Made by a program: the position numbers and the translations under genes. The notes under the pieces were generated by a model. That model had not been told where the DNA came from, did no database searches, and saw only the letters and a program-made list of their open reading frames with translations. A stretch of DNA of 64,000 nt from Paraperlucidibaca baekdonensis (GTDB lineage Bacteria > Pseudomonadota > Gammaproteobacteria > Pseudomonadales > Moraxellaceae): assembly GCF_003387535.1 (NCBI RefSeq), contig NZ_QUNR01000004.1, forward strand, positions 124,001-188,000, written 5' to 3'. Shown in pieces: positions 54,916 through 63,064 of this stretch (the first letter of the stretch is position 1; the number at the start of each line of letters is the position of its first letter).

Positions 54916-56222
54916 GCCGCACGCTCTAAAGACTGATCTTCGGCATTTTGCCAGGGTGCATACACGCCGAGCAGATTGGCTACCGCTAGGCCCGATTTTA
55001 AGCCGTCTTCATGGAAGCCATAACTTGCCCACGCGCCGGCGAAGTACACGCGATCGAGGCCTTGAATGCTCGGCAGTGCTTGTTGTGCCTGATACGCCGC
55101 GCCATCAAGCAGTGGGTGCGCATAGTCAATAACCGCGAGTGTTTCTGATGCCTTGGGTGGTTCGGGCGGGTTCAGCGTGACCATCACCGCCTGATCGAAG
55201 GGCAGCGGTTGCAAGCGATTGAGCCAGTAGGTGACCGCCACTGGGAATTCGCCAGCCTGTGAAGCGCCGGCGTAATAATTCCACGCTGACCAAGCGCTTT
55301 TACGCATGGGCATCAAGTTTTCGTCGGTGTGTAAGTACGCGGTATTGGGCTGATAGCGCACCGCGGCGAGCACGGCCTTTTCTTGTGCATGGGCATCGGT
55401 GAGGAGCGCTAAGGACTGATCGGTATGACACGCCATGACGACTTGGTCGAATACGTCAACGCCATTGGCCGTAGCAATGTGCACGCCGTCGGCGTGGCGA
55501 GTGACCTGCTGCACGGGGGTGTTGAGTAGCACGTGGCCATCGTGGGCGCGGATATCGGCACATAAACGCTCGACATACACACGTGAACCACCACGAATGC
55601 TTTTCCACTGAGGCCGATCATTGATTTGCAGCAAACCATGGTTTAAACAAAATTGAATGAATGTTTTGGCAGGGAAGTCCGCCATATCATCCATCGGGCT
55701 CGACCATATCGCAGCACCCATGGGCAGCAAATACCATTCGCGGAACTCGCGGCTGTAGCCTTCGCGATCAAGCAACTGGCCAAGGCTCATGTCACCGTCT
55801 TGGACGCTGGCGAGTAAGTCGTGCGCACGCTTGTTGAAGTTAAGAATATCGCGAATCATGCGCCAAAAGCTGGGTCGAAACAGGTTTCGCTTTTGCGCAA
55901 ACAACGTACCTAGGGTCGCGCCCGCCCACTCAACATTGACGTGCGGTAATTTCACGCTAAATGACATATCGCTGGCCGGCGTATCGATGCCAATATGCTT
56001 AAAGAGAGCAATCAGGTTAGGATACGTTCGGTCGTTATGGACTAAAAAGCCAGTATCTACCGGGTGGCTAATGCCATTGAGCGTCACGTCGACCGTATTG
56101 CTGTGGCCACCGGCGTAGTTGGCTGCTTCATAAACCGTCACATGATGATGCTTGGCCAACAGCCAAGCAGCGCTCAGACCCGAAATACCGGAACCAACAA
56201 CCGCTATCTTGGATTTAGTCAT
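54912..56222 (-). CDS. FAD-dependent amine-oxidase-like oxidoreductase
   Basis: The product (436 residues) opens with the dinucleotide-binding motif VVGSGISGLSAAWLL and continues with YEAANYAGGHSNTVDV, as in phytoene-desaturase and amine-oxidase-like flavoproteins. A C-terminal FAD contact is in YFAGAWASYGFHEDGLKSG. Family members in DUF1365-Cfa clusters are thought to oxidise fatty acyl chains, not amines. It is the first gene of the minus-strand cluster; the promoter would lie in 56223-56375. Confidence 0.88.
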   Translation of the reverse strand: MTKSKIAVVGSGISGLSAAWLLAKHHHVTVYEAANYAGGHSNTVDVTLNGISHPVDTGFLVHNDRTYPNLIALFKHIGIDTPASDMSFSVKLPHVNVEWAGATLGTLFAQKRNLFRPSFWRMIRDILNFNKRAHDLLASVQDGDMSLGQLLDREGYSREFREWYLLPMGAAIWSSPMDDMADFPAKTFIQFCLNHGLLQINDRPQWKSIRGGSRVYVERLCADIRAHDGHVLLNTPVQQVTRHADGVHIATANGVDVFDQVVMACHTDQSLALLTDAHAQEKAVLAAVRYQPNTAYLHTDENLMPMRKSAWSAWNYYAGASQAGEFPVAVTYWLNRLQPLPFDQAVMVTLNPPEPPKASETLAVIDYAHPLLDGAAYQAQQALPSIQGLDRVYFAGAWASYGFHEDGLKSGLAVANLLGVYAPWQNAEDQSLERAA

Positions 56223-56238
56223 GCGAGTGATTCCTATT

Positions 56239-56318
56239 TTTGTCTAGTACAAACCGTGTTGTGTCCATCATAATTACCTACGCTGTTTAATACAACTCGC
56301 AAATTAGACTCGCGAGTT
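56239..56318. promoter_or_regulatory. Palindrome-rich divergent control region
   Basis: Between the flavin oxidoreductase (-) and the ABC ATPase (+) are TTTGT-CTAGT-ACAAA (56239-56253), the perfect palindrome ACTCGCGAGT (56308-56317), and the inverted pair AACTCGC (56294-56300) with GCGAGTT (56312-56318). The GTACA half of the first element resembles CarH/LitR half-sites. These are candidate operators for the LitR-type regulator at 51970 and perhaps a second factor. Binding is inferred. Confidence 0.45.
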
Positions 56319-56375
56319 CTGCCCGTGTTACAGAAAGTAAGTGAAGTTTTTTTCAATTTTTAAGGAGTGGTGTCG

Positions 56376-57326
56376 ATGACCGCAGCATTGCAGTTGACCT
56401 CCGTAGTAAAAACATATAATTCAGGTACTTGCGCGCTTAAAGGTGTCGATTTGCGAGTTGAGCCAGGTGACTTTTTTGCCATGCTAGGGCCAAATGGTGC
56501 GGGAAAATCCACCTGTATTGGCATCATCAGCTCGTTAGTGAAGAAAACCAGTGGTCAAGTATCTGTGTTTGGCCATGACATCGATACCGACTTAAACGCC
56601 GCAAAACGCTTCCTTGGCGTTGTTCCGCAAGAGTTTAACTTTGGCCAGTTTGAGCAGGTGATTGATATTTTAGCCACACAGGCGGGTTATTATGGCTTGC
56701 CACGCAAGCGTGCCTATGAGCAAGCTGAAAAATACTTAGATCAGCTCGGTTTGTGGGACAAGCGCCATCAGCAAGCGCGCATGCTGTCGGGTGGCATGAA
56801 GCGTCGTCTTATGGTGGCTCGGGCATTAGTACATGAGCCTAAGCTGCTGATTTTAGACGAGCCAACCGCCGGTGTGGACATCGAGCTGCGACGCTCGATG
56901 TGGGAATATTTAACGCGCCTTAATCAACAAGGCACGACGATTATCCTGACCACGCACTATTTGGAAGAGGCGGAGTCGTTGTGTCGTAACATTGCCATTT
57001 TAGATAAAGGCACGGTGGTCGAAAATACGGATATGCGCTCACTGTTGGCAAAGTTGCAGCAGGAGACCTTTGTACTAGACATCAATGAGCGGGTAAGGCA
57101 ATTGCCTGTCATTGAGGATTATCAGCTACGACAAACAGCAGAGCGCGCGCTAGAAGTGGATATTCGACAAGGGCAGTCACTTAATCACGTGTTTTCGGCC
57201 CTGACTGAACACGGCCTGCATGTGAGTAGCATGCGCAATAAAAGTAATCGCTTGGAGGAGTTGTTTGTGCGCTTGGTAGAAAAAAATCTCGACGCCGATG
57301 CCTCAGCGACAGGCGGTGCTGCATGA
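56376..57326 (+). CDS. yadG: ABC-2 type exporter ATP-binding protein (YadG-like)
   Basis: This is a 316-residue ABC ATPase with Walker A GPNGAGKSTCIGI (near residues 40-52), signature LSGGMKRRLMVARALV, Walker B LLILDEPTAGVD and H-loop TTHYLEEAE. A C-terminal extension of about 90 residues follows. ATG 56376 has AAGGAG eight bases upstream. The permease start overlaps its stop by ATGA. The YadGH substrate is not established; the pair is divergent from the light-response cluster. Confidence 0.9.
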   Translation: MTAALQLTSVVKTYNSGTCALKGVDLRVEPGDFFAMLGPNGAGKSTCIGIISSLVKKTSGQVSVFGHDIDTDLNAAKRFLGVVPQEFNFGQFEQVIDILATQAGYYGLPRKRAYEQAEKYLDQLGLWDKRHQQARMLSGGMKRRLMVARALVHEPKLLILDEPTAGVDIELRRSMWEYLTRLNQQGTTIILTTHYLEEAESLCRNIAILDKGTVVENTDMRSLLAKLQQETFVLDINERVRQLPVIEDYQLRQTAERALEVDIRQGQSLNHVFSALTEHGLHVSSMRNKSNRLEELFVRLVEKNLDADASATGGAA

Positions 57327-58105
57327 GCGTTATCTTGTCTTCAGAAAATTGGGTGGCACTGCAAACGATCGTCTTCAAAGAGGTACGTCGTTTCACACGT
57401 ATTTGGGTGCAAACGCTTCTGCCACCGGCCATCACCATGACCTTGTATTTTGTCATTTTTGGCAATTTGGTTGGACGCAACATCAGTAGCATGCAGGGCT
57501 TTAGTTACATGCAGTTTATTGTGCCGGGCCTGATTATGATGGCGATTATTACCAACTCCTACGCCAATGTGGTGTCGAGCTTTTATGGTGCGAAGTTTCA
57601 GCGCAGCATCGAAGAATTATTAATTTCGCCGGTACCCCATGCGGTGATTTTGATCGGATTTGTCTTGGGTGGCGTTACTCGTGGCCTGATGGTCGGCGTC
57701 ATTGTCACGCTGCTATCGTTGTTTTTTACCGACCTAACGCTGCATCACGGCTTTGTCATGCTCTACAGCGTGTTCATCACGGCGGTGTTGTTTTCGCTTG
57801 GTGGCTTTGTTAATGCGGTTTACGCGAAAAGCTTCGATGATGTCTCGATTGTGCCGACCTTTGTGCTGACGCCGCTGACCTACTTGGGTGGCGTGTTTTA
57901 TTCCATGGATTTGTTGTCGCCCTTTTGGCAGCAAGTCTCCATGCTCAACCCGATTGTCTACGTGGTGAATGCCTTCCGCTATGGCGTGCTAGGTCACAGC
58001 GATGTGCCAATTTTTAGCTCATTGCTGCTGATTACTGTGATTACCATGGCGCTATTTGCTTTCGCGCTGCATCTGCTCAATCGCGGCACCGGCATGCGCG
58101 AGTAA
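57323..58105 (+). CDS. yadH: ABC-2 type exporter permease (YadH-like)
   Basis: This is a six-helix membrane permease (260 residues) with the YadH signatures FGNLVGRNISSMQGFSYMQF, IMMAIITNSYANVVSSFYGAKFQ and the conserved FVLTPLTYLGGVFYSMDLL. It pairs with the ATPase upstream (ATGA overlap). queF begins at or just after its stop codon, so the three genes appear translationally linked. Confidence 0.92.
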   Translation: MSVILSSENWVALQTIVFKEVRRFTRIWVQTLLPPAITMTLYFVIFGNLVGRNISSMQGFSYMQFIVPGLIMMAIITNSYANVVSSFYGAKFQRSIEELLISPVPHAVILIGFVLGGVTRGLMVGVIVTLLSLFFTDLTLHHGFVMLYSVFITAVLFSLGGFVNAVYAKSFDDVSIVPTFVLTPLTYLGGVFYSMDLLSPFWQQVSMLNPIVYVVNAFRYGVLGHSDVPIFSSLLLITVITMALFAFALHLLNRGTGMRE

Positions 58106-58110
58106 TGATC

Positions 58111-58929
58111 ATGGATTTACACACACTCACGCAGCTGGGCCAAGCCACGGATTATCCGGACTCGCCATGTGCTGAACTATTGCAGCCCATTCCGCGGCAA
58201 TTCTCGCGCCAAGCACTTGGGATTGATGACGACGCGCTACCATTTCATGGGGTAGATTTGTGGACGCATTATGAGCTGTCATGGCTCGACCCAAACGGTA
58301 AGCCATGCGTTGCCATCGGCGAGATACGCGTGCCAGCAAACTCGGCCAATATCATTGAGTCAAAATCGCTGAAGCTGTATTTCAATGGCTTGAATTTCAC
58401 GCACTTTGCCAACCCGCAAGCGTTTGTGAAGCGTGTCGAAACGGATCTCTCTGTCGTTGCCGAAGCTCTCGTGACACTGACGCTGTTGCCAGCAGGGGTA
58501 GCCACTCAACTGCACGCTTTTCCGGGCGTTTGCTTGGATGACTTGCCGCTCATCACCGAAACTTATACGCCTGACCCGAGTCTGCTAAAAACCCGTGAGG
58601 GCGTGCGTGAGCAGGCGTTGTGGCACAGCCATTTATTGCGTACAAATTGCCCGGTGACAGACCAGCCGGACTGGGCCAGCGTGATCATTCATGCGGTTGG
58701 TCCTGCGCTCGACCCAGAAAGCTTATTGGCGTATTTGGTGTCATTTCGGCGCCATGCTGACTTTCACGAACAATGCGTTGAGCGAATTTTTCATGACTTG
58801 ATGCAGTATGCGAAAATAGAGAAACTGACCGTGTATGCGCGCTATACCCGTCGTGGTGGGCTTGATATCAACCCGTTCCGATCAAACTTCGAAAGCCTAA
58901 CCGACTCGCTGCGTATGGCGCGTCAATAA
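58111..58929 (+). CDS. queF: NADPH-dependent 7-cyano-7-deazaguanine reductase QueF (bimodular)
   Basis: QueF reduces preQ0 to preQ1 in queuosine synthesis. It is the long two-domain form (272 residues). The N-terminal half bears the QueF motif ESKSLK (83-88). The C-terminal half bears the catalytic Cys180 and Asp187 in RTNCPVTDQPDW. ATG 58105 overlaps the permease stop, while 58111 is spaced eight bases from a GAG; either may be used. queE and queC lie at 14-15 kb. Confidence 0.95.
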   Translation: MDLHTLTQLGQATDYPDSPCAELLQPIPRQFSRQALGIDDDALPFHGVDLWTHYELSWLDPNGKPCVAIGEIRVPANSANIIESKSLKLYFNGLNFTHFANPQAFVKRVETDLSVVAEALVTLTLLPAGVATQLHAFPGVCLDDLPLITETYTPDPSLLKTREGVREQALWHSHLLRTNCPVTDQPDWASVIIHAVGPALDPESLLAYLVSFRRHADFHEQCVERIFHDLMQYAKIEKLTVYARYTRRGGLDINPFRSNFESLTDSLRMARQ

Positions 58930-58980
58930 GGTATAACTATGACCACTTATCCCTTTTAATCAATAAGACCGAGAATATTT

Positions 58981-59646
58981 ATGAGCCAATACATTTTTGG
59001 GTTTCCGTTAGAAGCCTCGCTGCAATCCACCATTGATGAGCTAATCGCTAATCAGGCCAATGGCCAGTACGCTGACTCGGCAACGTCGATTCGTTTATCT
59101 ATCGGCACAACGGATGCGGTCGTGAAAGCGATGGCACTTGATGTCATTGATATTCTCAAGGCCGGCGGTGAGGGCGGCGGTGTGCTTAATGTGCTTGCGA
59201 ACCTACTGAAAAGTACGATGCATGTGCTGATCAAACAAATCATGGGTAAGGTCAGCAACGCCGAACAAGATAAATTAGCGGCGTATTTGAAAAGTCGTCG
59301 TCAAGTCGTCGATGGCGTGACGAAGTTTGGCTTTGTGATGACACCGGCTTTGGGTAAGCGTTTTGAAGATATCTTGGCGCGTATTGCCAACGGTCAACTC
59401 GACGGAACCCGTCAGGACTTAACAGCGGCCATGAGTGACTTTGTTGAGTCTGCTACGTCGGCTTTTTACGATGACTTTACCAACTCATTAGAGCTTGGCT
59501 TTGTGAAAAAGAAAATGGTGTCGGTTGGTCGCTCAACGATTATTAAAGGTAGCAATTCAGCGACCTCTAAGCTTTTTATGTCAATGAGTGACACAGATTT
59601 GCAGGCCGTCTCCGCGCATTATGGCCGGATGTTTACCCAAGGTTAA
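58981..59646 (+). CDS. Hypothetical protein, first of two tandem paralogs
   Basis: I do not recognise this 221-residue protein. No signal peptide or clear membrane helix is seen, and it looks mostly helical. It opens with a short motif ending FGFPL. Residues 75-95 form a conserved basic amphipathic segment (LLKSTMHVLIKQ then SNAE), and residues 160-192 contain AFYDDF, LGFVKKK and a Gly-Ser-rich GRSTIIKGSNS. The next gene repeats all of these. It lies 51 bases after queF in the same direction. Nothing in the sequence shows an enzymatic site. Confidence 0.85.
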   Translation: MSQYIFGFPLEASLQSTIDELIANQANGQYADSATSIRLSIGTTDAVVKAMALDVIDILKAGGEGGGVLNVLANLLKSTMHVLIKQIMGKVSNAEQDKLAAYLKSRRQVVDGVTKFGFVMTPALGKRFEDILARIANGQLDGTRQDLTAAMSDFVESATSAFYDDFTNSLELGFVKKKMVSVGRSTIIKGSNSATSKLFMSMSDTDLQAVSAHYGRMFTQG

Positions 59647-59649
59647 ACT

Positions 59650-60327
59650 ATGCCATTTCTGTTTGCATTTCCCGCATCTAAAACACTTACCCGCGAGTTT
59701 AATGAGGTGCTAGCAGCCTTTGCCGATGGTGTGCCTAGCACGCCTCAAGCGGGTGCTGTTGTATCGTTAGCACAACGTTATGCAGATGAAATTGTCGATG
59801 CGCTGGTGCTGAACCTGATGAAAGGCTCGTCTGCATCAAGCAGTGCGCCGAAGGTGCTCGACACGGTGGCAAAGGTCATTAAAAGCACGGCGCACACGCT
59901 CGTGAAACAAGTGCTTGCGAAGATGTCGAATGCCGAGTTGCGGCCCATGACCAGCTATATTGCCAGCCGCCGTACGCAACATCCGGTGGCGGGTGTGCTG
60001 CGCGACTTCATCAGTTTTGAGCTTGAGCAGGCGGATTTTTTGCTGCTCAAACAGGCTTGGGCTGATGCGGCGGCACACGGCGATAATCACGCGGCAATGA
60101 CAGATGCCATGTTGCGCTTTGCCGACCTCGCCGTGCAGGCCTTTTACCGAGAGTCTGCACAGGCAGTGACACTAGGTTTTATTGCGCGGAATGTTTTCGC
60201 GGTGGGCGATACAGCCATTTCGAAAGGCTCTAAAAGTGCCATCAAGCGTTTAATTCCGGCGTTGAAGCGCACGGAGCTGCAAGCCTTTGGCCGCTATTTT
60301 GGCGATATGCTGCTTGAGAGCGCTTAA
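59650..60327 (+). CDS. Hypothetical protein, second of two tandem paralogs
   Basis: This 225-residue protein begins three bases after its neighbour and is clearly homologous to it. The opening FAFPAS matches FGFPLE. The core (76-96; VIKSTAHTLVKQ then SNAE) is identical at 12 of 21 positions. The C-terminal AFYRES, LGFIARN and TAISKGSKS blocks align with AFYDDF, LGFVKKK and TIIKGSNS. The middle (105-150) is diverged. No signal peptide is seen. The pair probably forms a heteromer or arose by recent duplication; function unknown. Confidence 0.85.
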   Translation: MPFLFAFPASKTLTREFNEVLAAFADGVPSTPQAGAVVSLAQRYADEIVDALVLNLMKGSSASSSAPKVLDTVAKVIKSTAHTLVKQVLAKMSNAELRPMTSYIASRRTQHPVAGVLRDFISFELEQADFLLLKQAWADAAAHGDNHAAMTDAMLRFADLAVQAFYRESAQAVTLGFIARNVFAVGDTAISKGSKSAIKRLIPALKRTELQAFGRYFGDMLLESA

Positions 60328-60334
60328 GCCGTTT

Positions 60335-61789
60335 TTAGGATGAGCAGCTGATCGATAAGCAAGCCGCCCACGCCGGTGCAGGCGCATCAAACGTTTCAAA
60401 GCGCTGATCTCGTGTAAAGGGCGATTGCAGTGCTTCGGTGAGTTGCTCTAGCGGCAAGGCATCGCCTTGTTCGGCGGCATCAATGGCTTGCTGTGCTAGG
60501 TAATTGCGCAGCACATAGCAAGGATTCACGGCTTGCATGTCGTGTAAACGCTGCGCTTGATTGTGTGATGATAGCCGTTGAGCATACCGCGCTAGCCACT
60601 CGCTAGCCTGCGGCGAGTGCGCACCCCAGTCCGCGCTGCTAAGCGCTTGCAGTGGCTGCTCACTCAACCAGCGAAAGCGTTGCGCATAATCCTGCTGACT
60701 TTTTTGCAATAACGCCAGCCAGGCCGCCACCAAGTCCCGATCGCCTATCTGCACAGCTCCCAGGCCTAGCTTGGCATTCATGCATTGGTCATAGTGCTCA
60801 ATAAGCTGTGGCTCGTATTGCGCTAATGCCAGTTCAATGTCCGGAATGCTGATCAACGTCGTAAACGCCTGTGCGAGTGCGTTTAGGTTCCACAGGCCCA
60901 CTGACGGTTGCAGGTACCACGCATAGCGGCCGTTATGGTCGGAATGATTGCAAATTAAGTAAGGGTCGTAGGTTTCTAAAAATCCATAAGGCCCGAAGTC
61001 CAGTGTTTCACCAGCGATCGAGAAATTGTCGGTGTTCATCACGCCATGGGCGAAGCCTTGCGCTTGCCAATCGGCCATCAGCCGCGCGGTACGGGAAATA
61101 ATACCTGCCAATAAGGCGAGATAGGGTTTAGCGTGGTTGGCGGCATCTGGGTAATAGCGCGCGATGCAATAGTCAGCAAGCGCGCGTATGTCGTCGTGTT
61201 GTTGGCTGTGAAAAAGCCACTCAAAATGACCAAAGCGAATATGGCAAGGTGACACACGCAACAGTGTGGCTGCCGTTTCCATACGCTCGCGGCGCACAGG
61301 ATGAGCTGAGCTGACAATCGCCAATGCCCGCGTTGAGGGCACGCCCAATGCATGCAATGCTTCGCCAGCCAGGTATTCGCGAATACTGGAGCGTAAAACG
61401 GCGCGTCCATCACCTTGACGCGAGAAGGGTGTTGGGCCGCTGCCTTTTAAATGCAGATCAATTCGCGTGGCGCCAATGTGGTTACAGGCGCTGTTGGGCG
61501 CGTGTATTTCGCCAAGCAATACGCCGCGACCATCACCAAGATCTGGGTTCCAGCCCCCGAACTGATGGCCTGCATATTTCATCGCGATGGCTTCTGTGCC
61601 TGGCCATGGGGTTGCGCCAGAGAGTCCGGCAAGGGCTTCGGCGCTATGCCACCAATGGGCATCAAGTGCGAGCTCGCTGAGCAGTGAGTGGTTGAGTGTA
61701 AGCAGTTTGGGGCGTTGCAGCGGGGAGGGAACCTGCCGCCGCCAAAGTGATGGCGGCAGGGTTATGTACGTATTGTCGAAGACCATCAT
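60335..61789 (-). CDS. selO: Protein adenylyltransferase SelO (YdiU)
   Basis: SelO is a pseudokinase-fold enzyme that AMPylates proteins and takes part in redox control. Present are the family segments YAGHQFGGWNPDLGDGRG, the basic RGDGRA-like SRQGDGRAVLRSSIREYL, and the metal-binding MNTDNFSIAGETLDFGPYGF. The tail SISCSS contains the conserved C-terminal cysteine where eukaryotic SelO has selenocysteine. Length is 484 residues. It lies three bases after the desaturase gene. Targets are not deducible here. Confidence 0.93.
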   Translation of the reverse strand: MMVFDNTYITLPPSLWRRQVPSPLQRPKLLTLNHSLLSELALDAHWWHSAEALAGLSGATPWPGTEAIAMKYAGHQFGGWNPDLGDGRGVLLGEIHAPNSACNHIGATRIDLHLKGSGPTPFSRQGDGRAVLRSSIREYLAGEALHALGVPSTRALAIVSSAHPVRRERMETAATLLRVSPCHIRFGHFEWLFHSQQHDDIRALADYCIARYYPDAANHAKPYLALLAGIISRTARLMADWQAQGFAHGVMNTDNFSIAGETLDFGPYGFLETYDPYLICNHSDHNGRYAWYLQPSVGLWNLNALAQAFTTLISIPDIELALAQYEPQLIEHYDQCMNAKLGLGAVQIGDRDLVAAWLALLQKSQQDYAQRFRWLSEQPLQALSSADWGAHSPQASEWLARYAQRLSSHNQAQRLHDMQAVNPCYVLRNYLAQQAIDAAEQGDALPLEQLTEALQSPFTRDQRFETFDAPAPAWAACLSISCSS

Positions 61790-61792
61790 GCC

Positions 61793-62959
61793 TTAGGCAG
61801 TGACCTGAGCGGTTAACAGGCGCAGGCGCTTACGCTGCATTTTCAAGCGGTACTCGATTTCTTGGAAGCGGTTGCGGAAGTTTGCTTCTTCCCATTTTTG
61901 CAAAAGCTGGCGTTTTTTCTCGCCATACCAGGCTTCTTTCAGCTGGCTCCAGTCGGTCATTACTTGGCTGAAGTGCTCGGACTCTTGCGTCAATTTAGCG
62001 CGCCATGATTCGAGTTGTGCATGACCGACGGCAATCAACGAAAGCTTGGATTCGGCCTGCTTAAACTGCATGGTGAGCTTAGCTTTTTCGATGGCAAATT
62101 CCGGGCAGCGCTTCAGGTTGCGCGTAATGCCCACCCATGACAGAGCCAAAATGAGCCACTTGGTTGGATCAAATTGATACCAACGAATGCCGTTGCGGTA
62201 ATCGTATTGAAAAATATGGTGATAGTTATGGTAGCCCTCACCGTAAGTAAACAGCGCTAAGAAACCATTATCGCGCGCGGTATTTTCGTCGGTGTAAGGT
62301 CGGCTGCCCCACATATGCGCCAAGGAATTGATGAAAAACGTGGTGTGATGGCTGTAGACCAGACGAAACAAACCGCCGAGCAGTAACACGCCCCAGACAT
62401 CGCCGACCATGGCGCCAATGAGTAGCGGTAGGCCCACATTCATCGCCAGTACAATCGCCAAATAATGTTTGTGTTGGAACATCACGATGGGATCGCTCAG
62501 CAAATCCGGCGCGTTGCGGAAGTCTTCCTTGCCGGATTCGTATTTGCGCAACATCCAACCAATATGCGAAAACCAGAAGCCACGCTTCGATGAATAGGGG
62601 TCGTGGTCAACATCATCGACATGACGATGATGTGTCCGGTGCCCAGATGCCCAGACTAAAATACTGTTTTGAGTAGCCATGGCGCCAAACAGCATATAAA
62701 AAATGCGCAGCGACCAGTGTGCTTCATAAGCACGGTGCGCCCATAAACGGTGATAGCCACCAGTGATGGCCATGCCATTGAGAATACTGAGGACAATAAA
62801 GCTGACCCAAGCAGCTGTGGAGAAGTCGGCAAACCACGCATACGTTGGCAAAATAAGCAGCGCTAAAATGGGTGTCGACACCAATACGCTGGCACCAAGC
62901 CAATTAATCGGCGGCTTGGCATGGGTAGACGGTGTTGCAGATGTCATGTTGTCAGACAT
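61793..62959 (-). CDS. Delta-9 type acyl-CoA/phospholipid fatty acid desaturase
   Basis: This is a membrane di-iron desaturase (388 residues). The three histidine boxes are HRLWAH (70-75), HRTHH (107-111) and HNYHH further on. Hydrophobic segments lie near 20-40, 45-65, 85-100 and 165-200. A C-terminal extension of about 90 residues is a charged coiled-coil (QLKEAWYGEKKRQLLQKWEE). The layout resembles Pseudomonas DesB and stearoyl-CoA desaturases. A good -10 element lies upstream at 63007 with a palindrome over the spacer. It precedes selO. Confidence 0.92.
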   Translation of the reverse strand: MSDNMTSATPSTHAKPPINWLGASVLVSTPILALLILPTYAWFADFSTAAWVSFIVLSILNGMAITGGYHRLWAHRAYEAHWSLRIFYMLFGAMATQNSILVWASGHRTHHRHVDDVDHDPYSSKRGFWFSHIGWMLRKYESGKEDFRNAPDLLSDPIVMFQHKHYLAIVLAMNVGLPLLIGAMVGDVWGVLLLGGLFRLVYSHHTTFFINSLAHMWGSRPYTDENTARDNGFLALFTYGEGYHNYHHIFQYDYRNGIRWYQFDPTKWLILALSWVGITRNLKRCPEFAIEKAKLTMQFKQAESKLSLIAVGHAQLESWRAKLTQESEHFSQVMTDWSQLKEAWYGEKKRQLLQKWEEANFRNRFQEIEYRLKMQRKRLRLLTAQVTA

Positions 62960-63006
62960 AGTGTTGCCTCAGTAATGACTCAGTGTATGACTGTTCACAA
63001 AGTGCG

Positions 63007-63035
63007 ATTATAGCCCCATTGATGAGCATCAACAA
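63007..63035 (-). promoter_or_regulatory. Promoter of the desaturase gene with overlapping palindrome
   Basis: On the minus strand a perfect -10 TATAAT (63007-63012) lies 17 bases from TTGTTG (63030-63035), a weak -35. The 14-base perfect palindrome TTGATG-AG-CATCAA (63019-63032) covers part of the spacer and the -35, a classic place for a repressor. The promoter call rests on the -10 and spacing; the repressor is not identified. Confidence 0.55.
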
Positions 63036-63064
63036 TTTCAAAACTATAACAGCATGTGTCCTGC

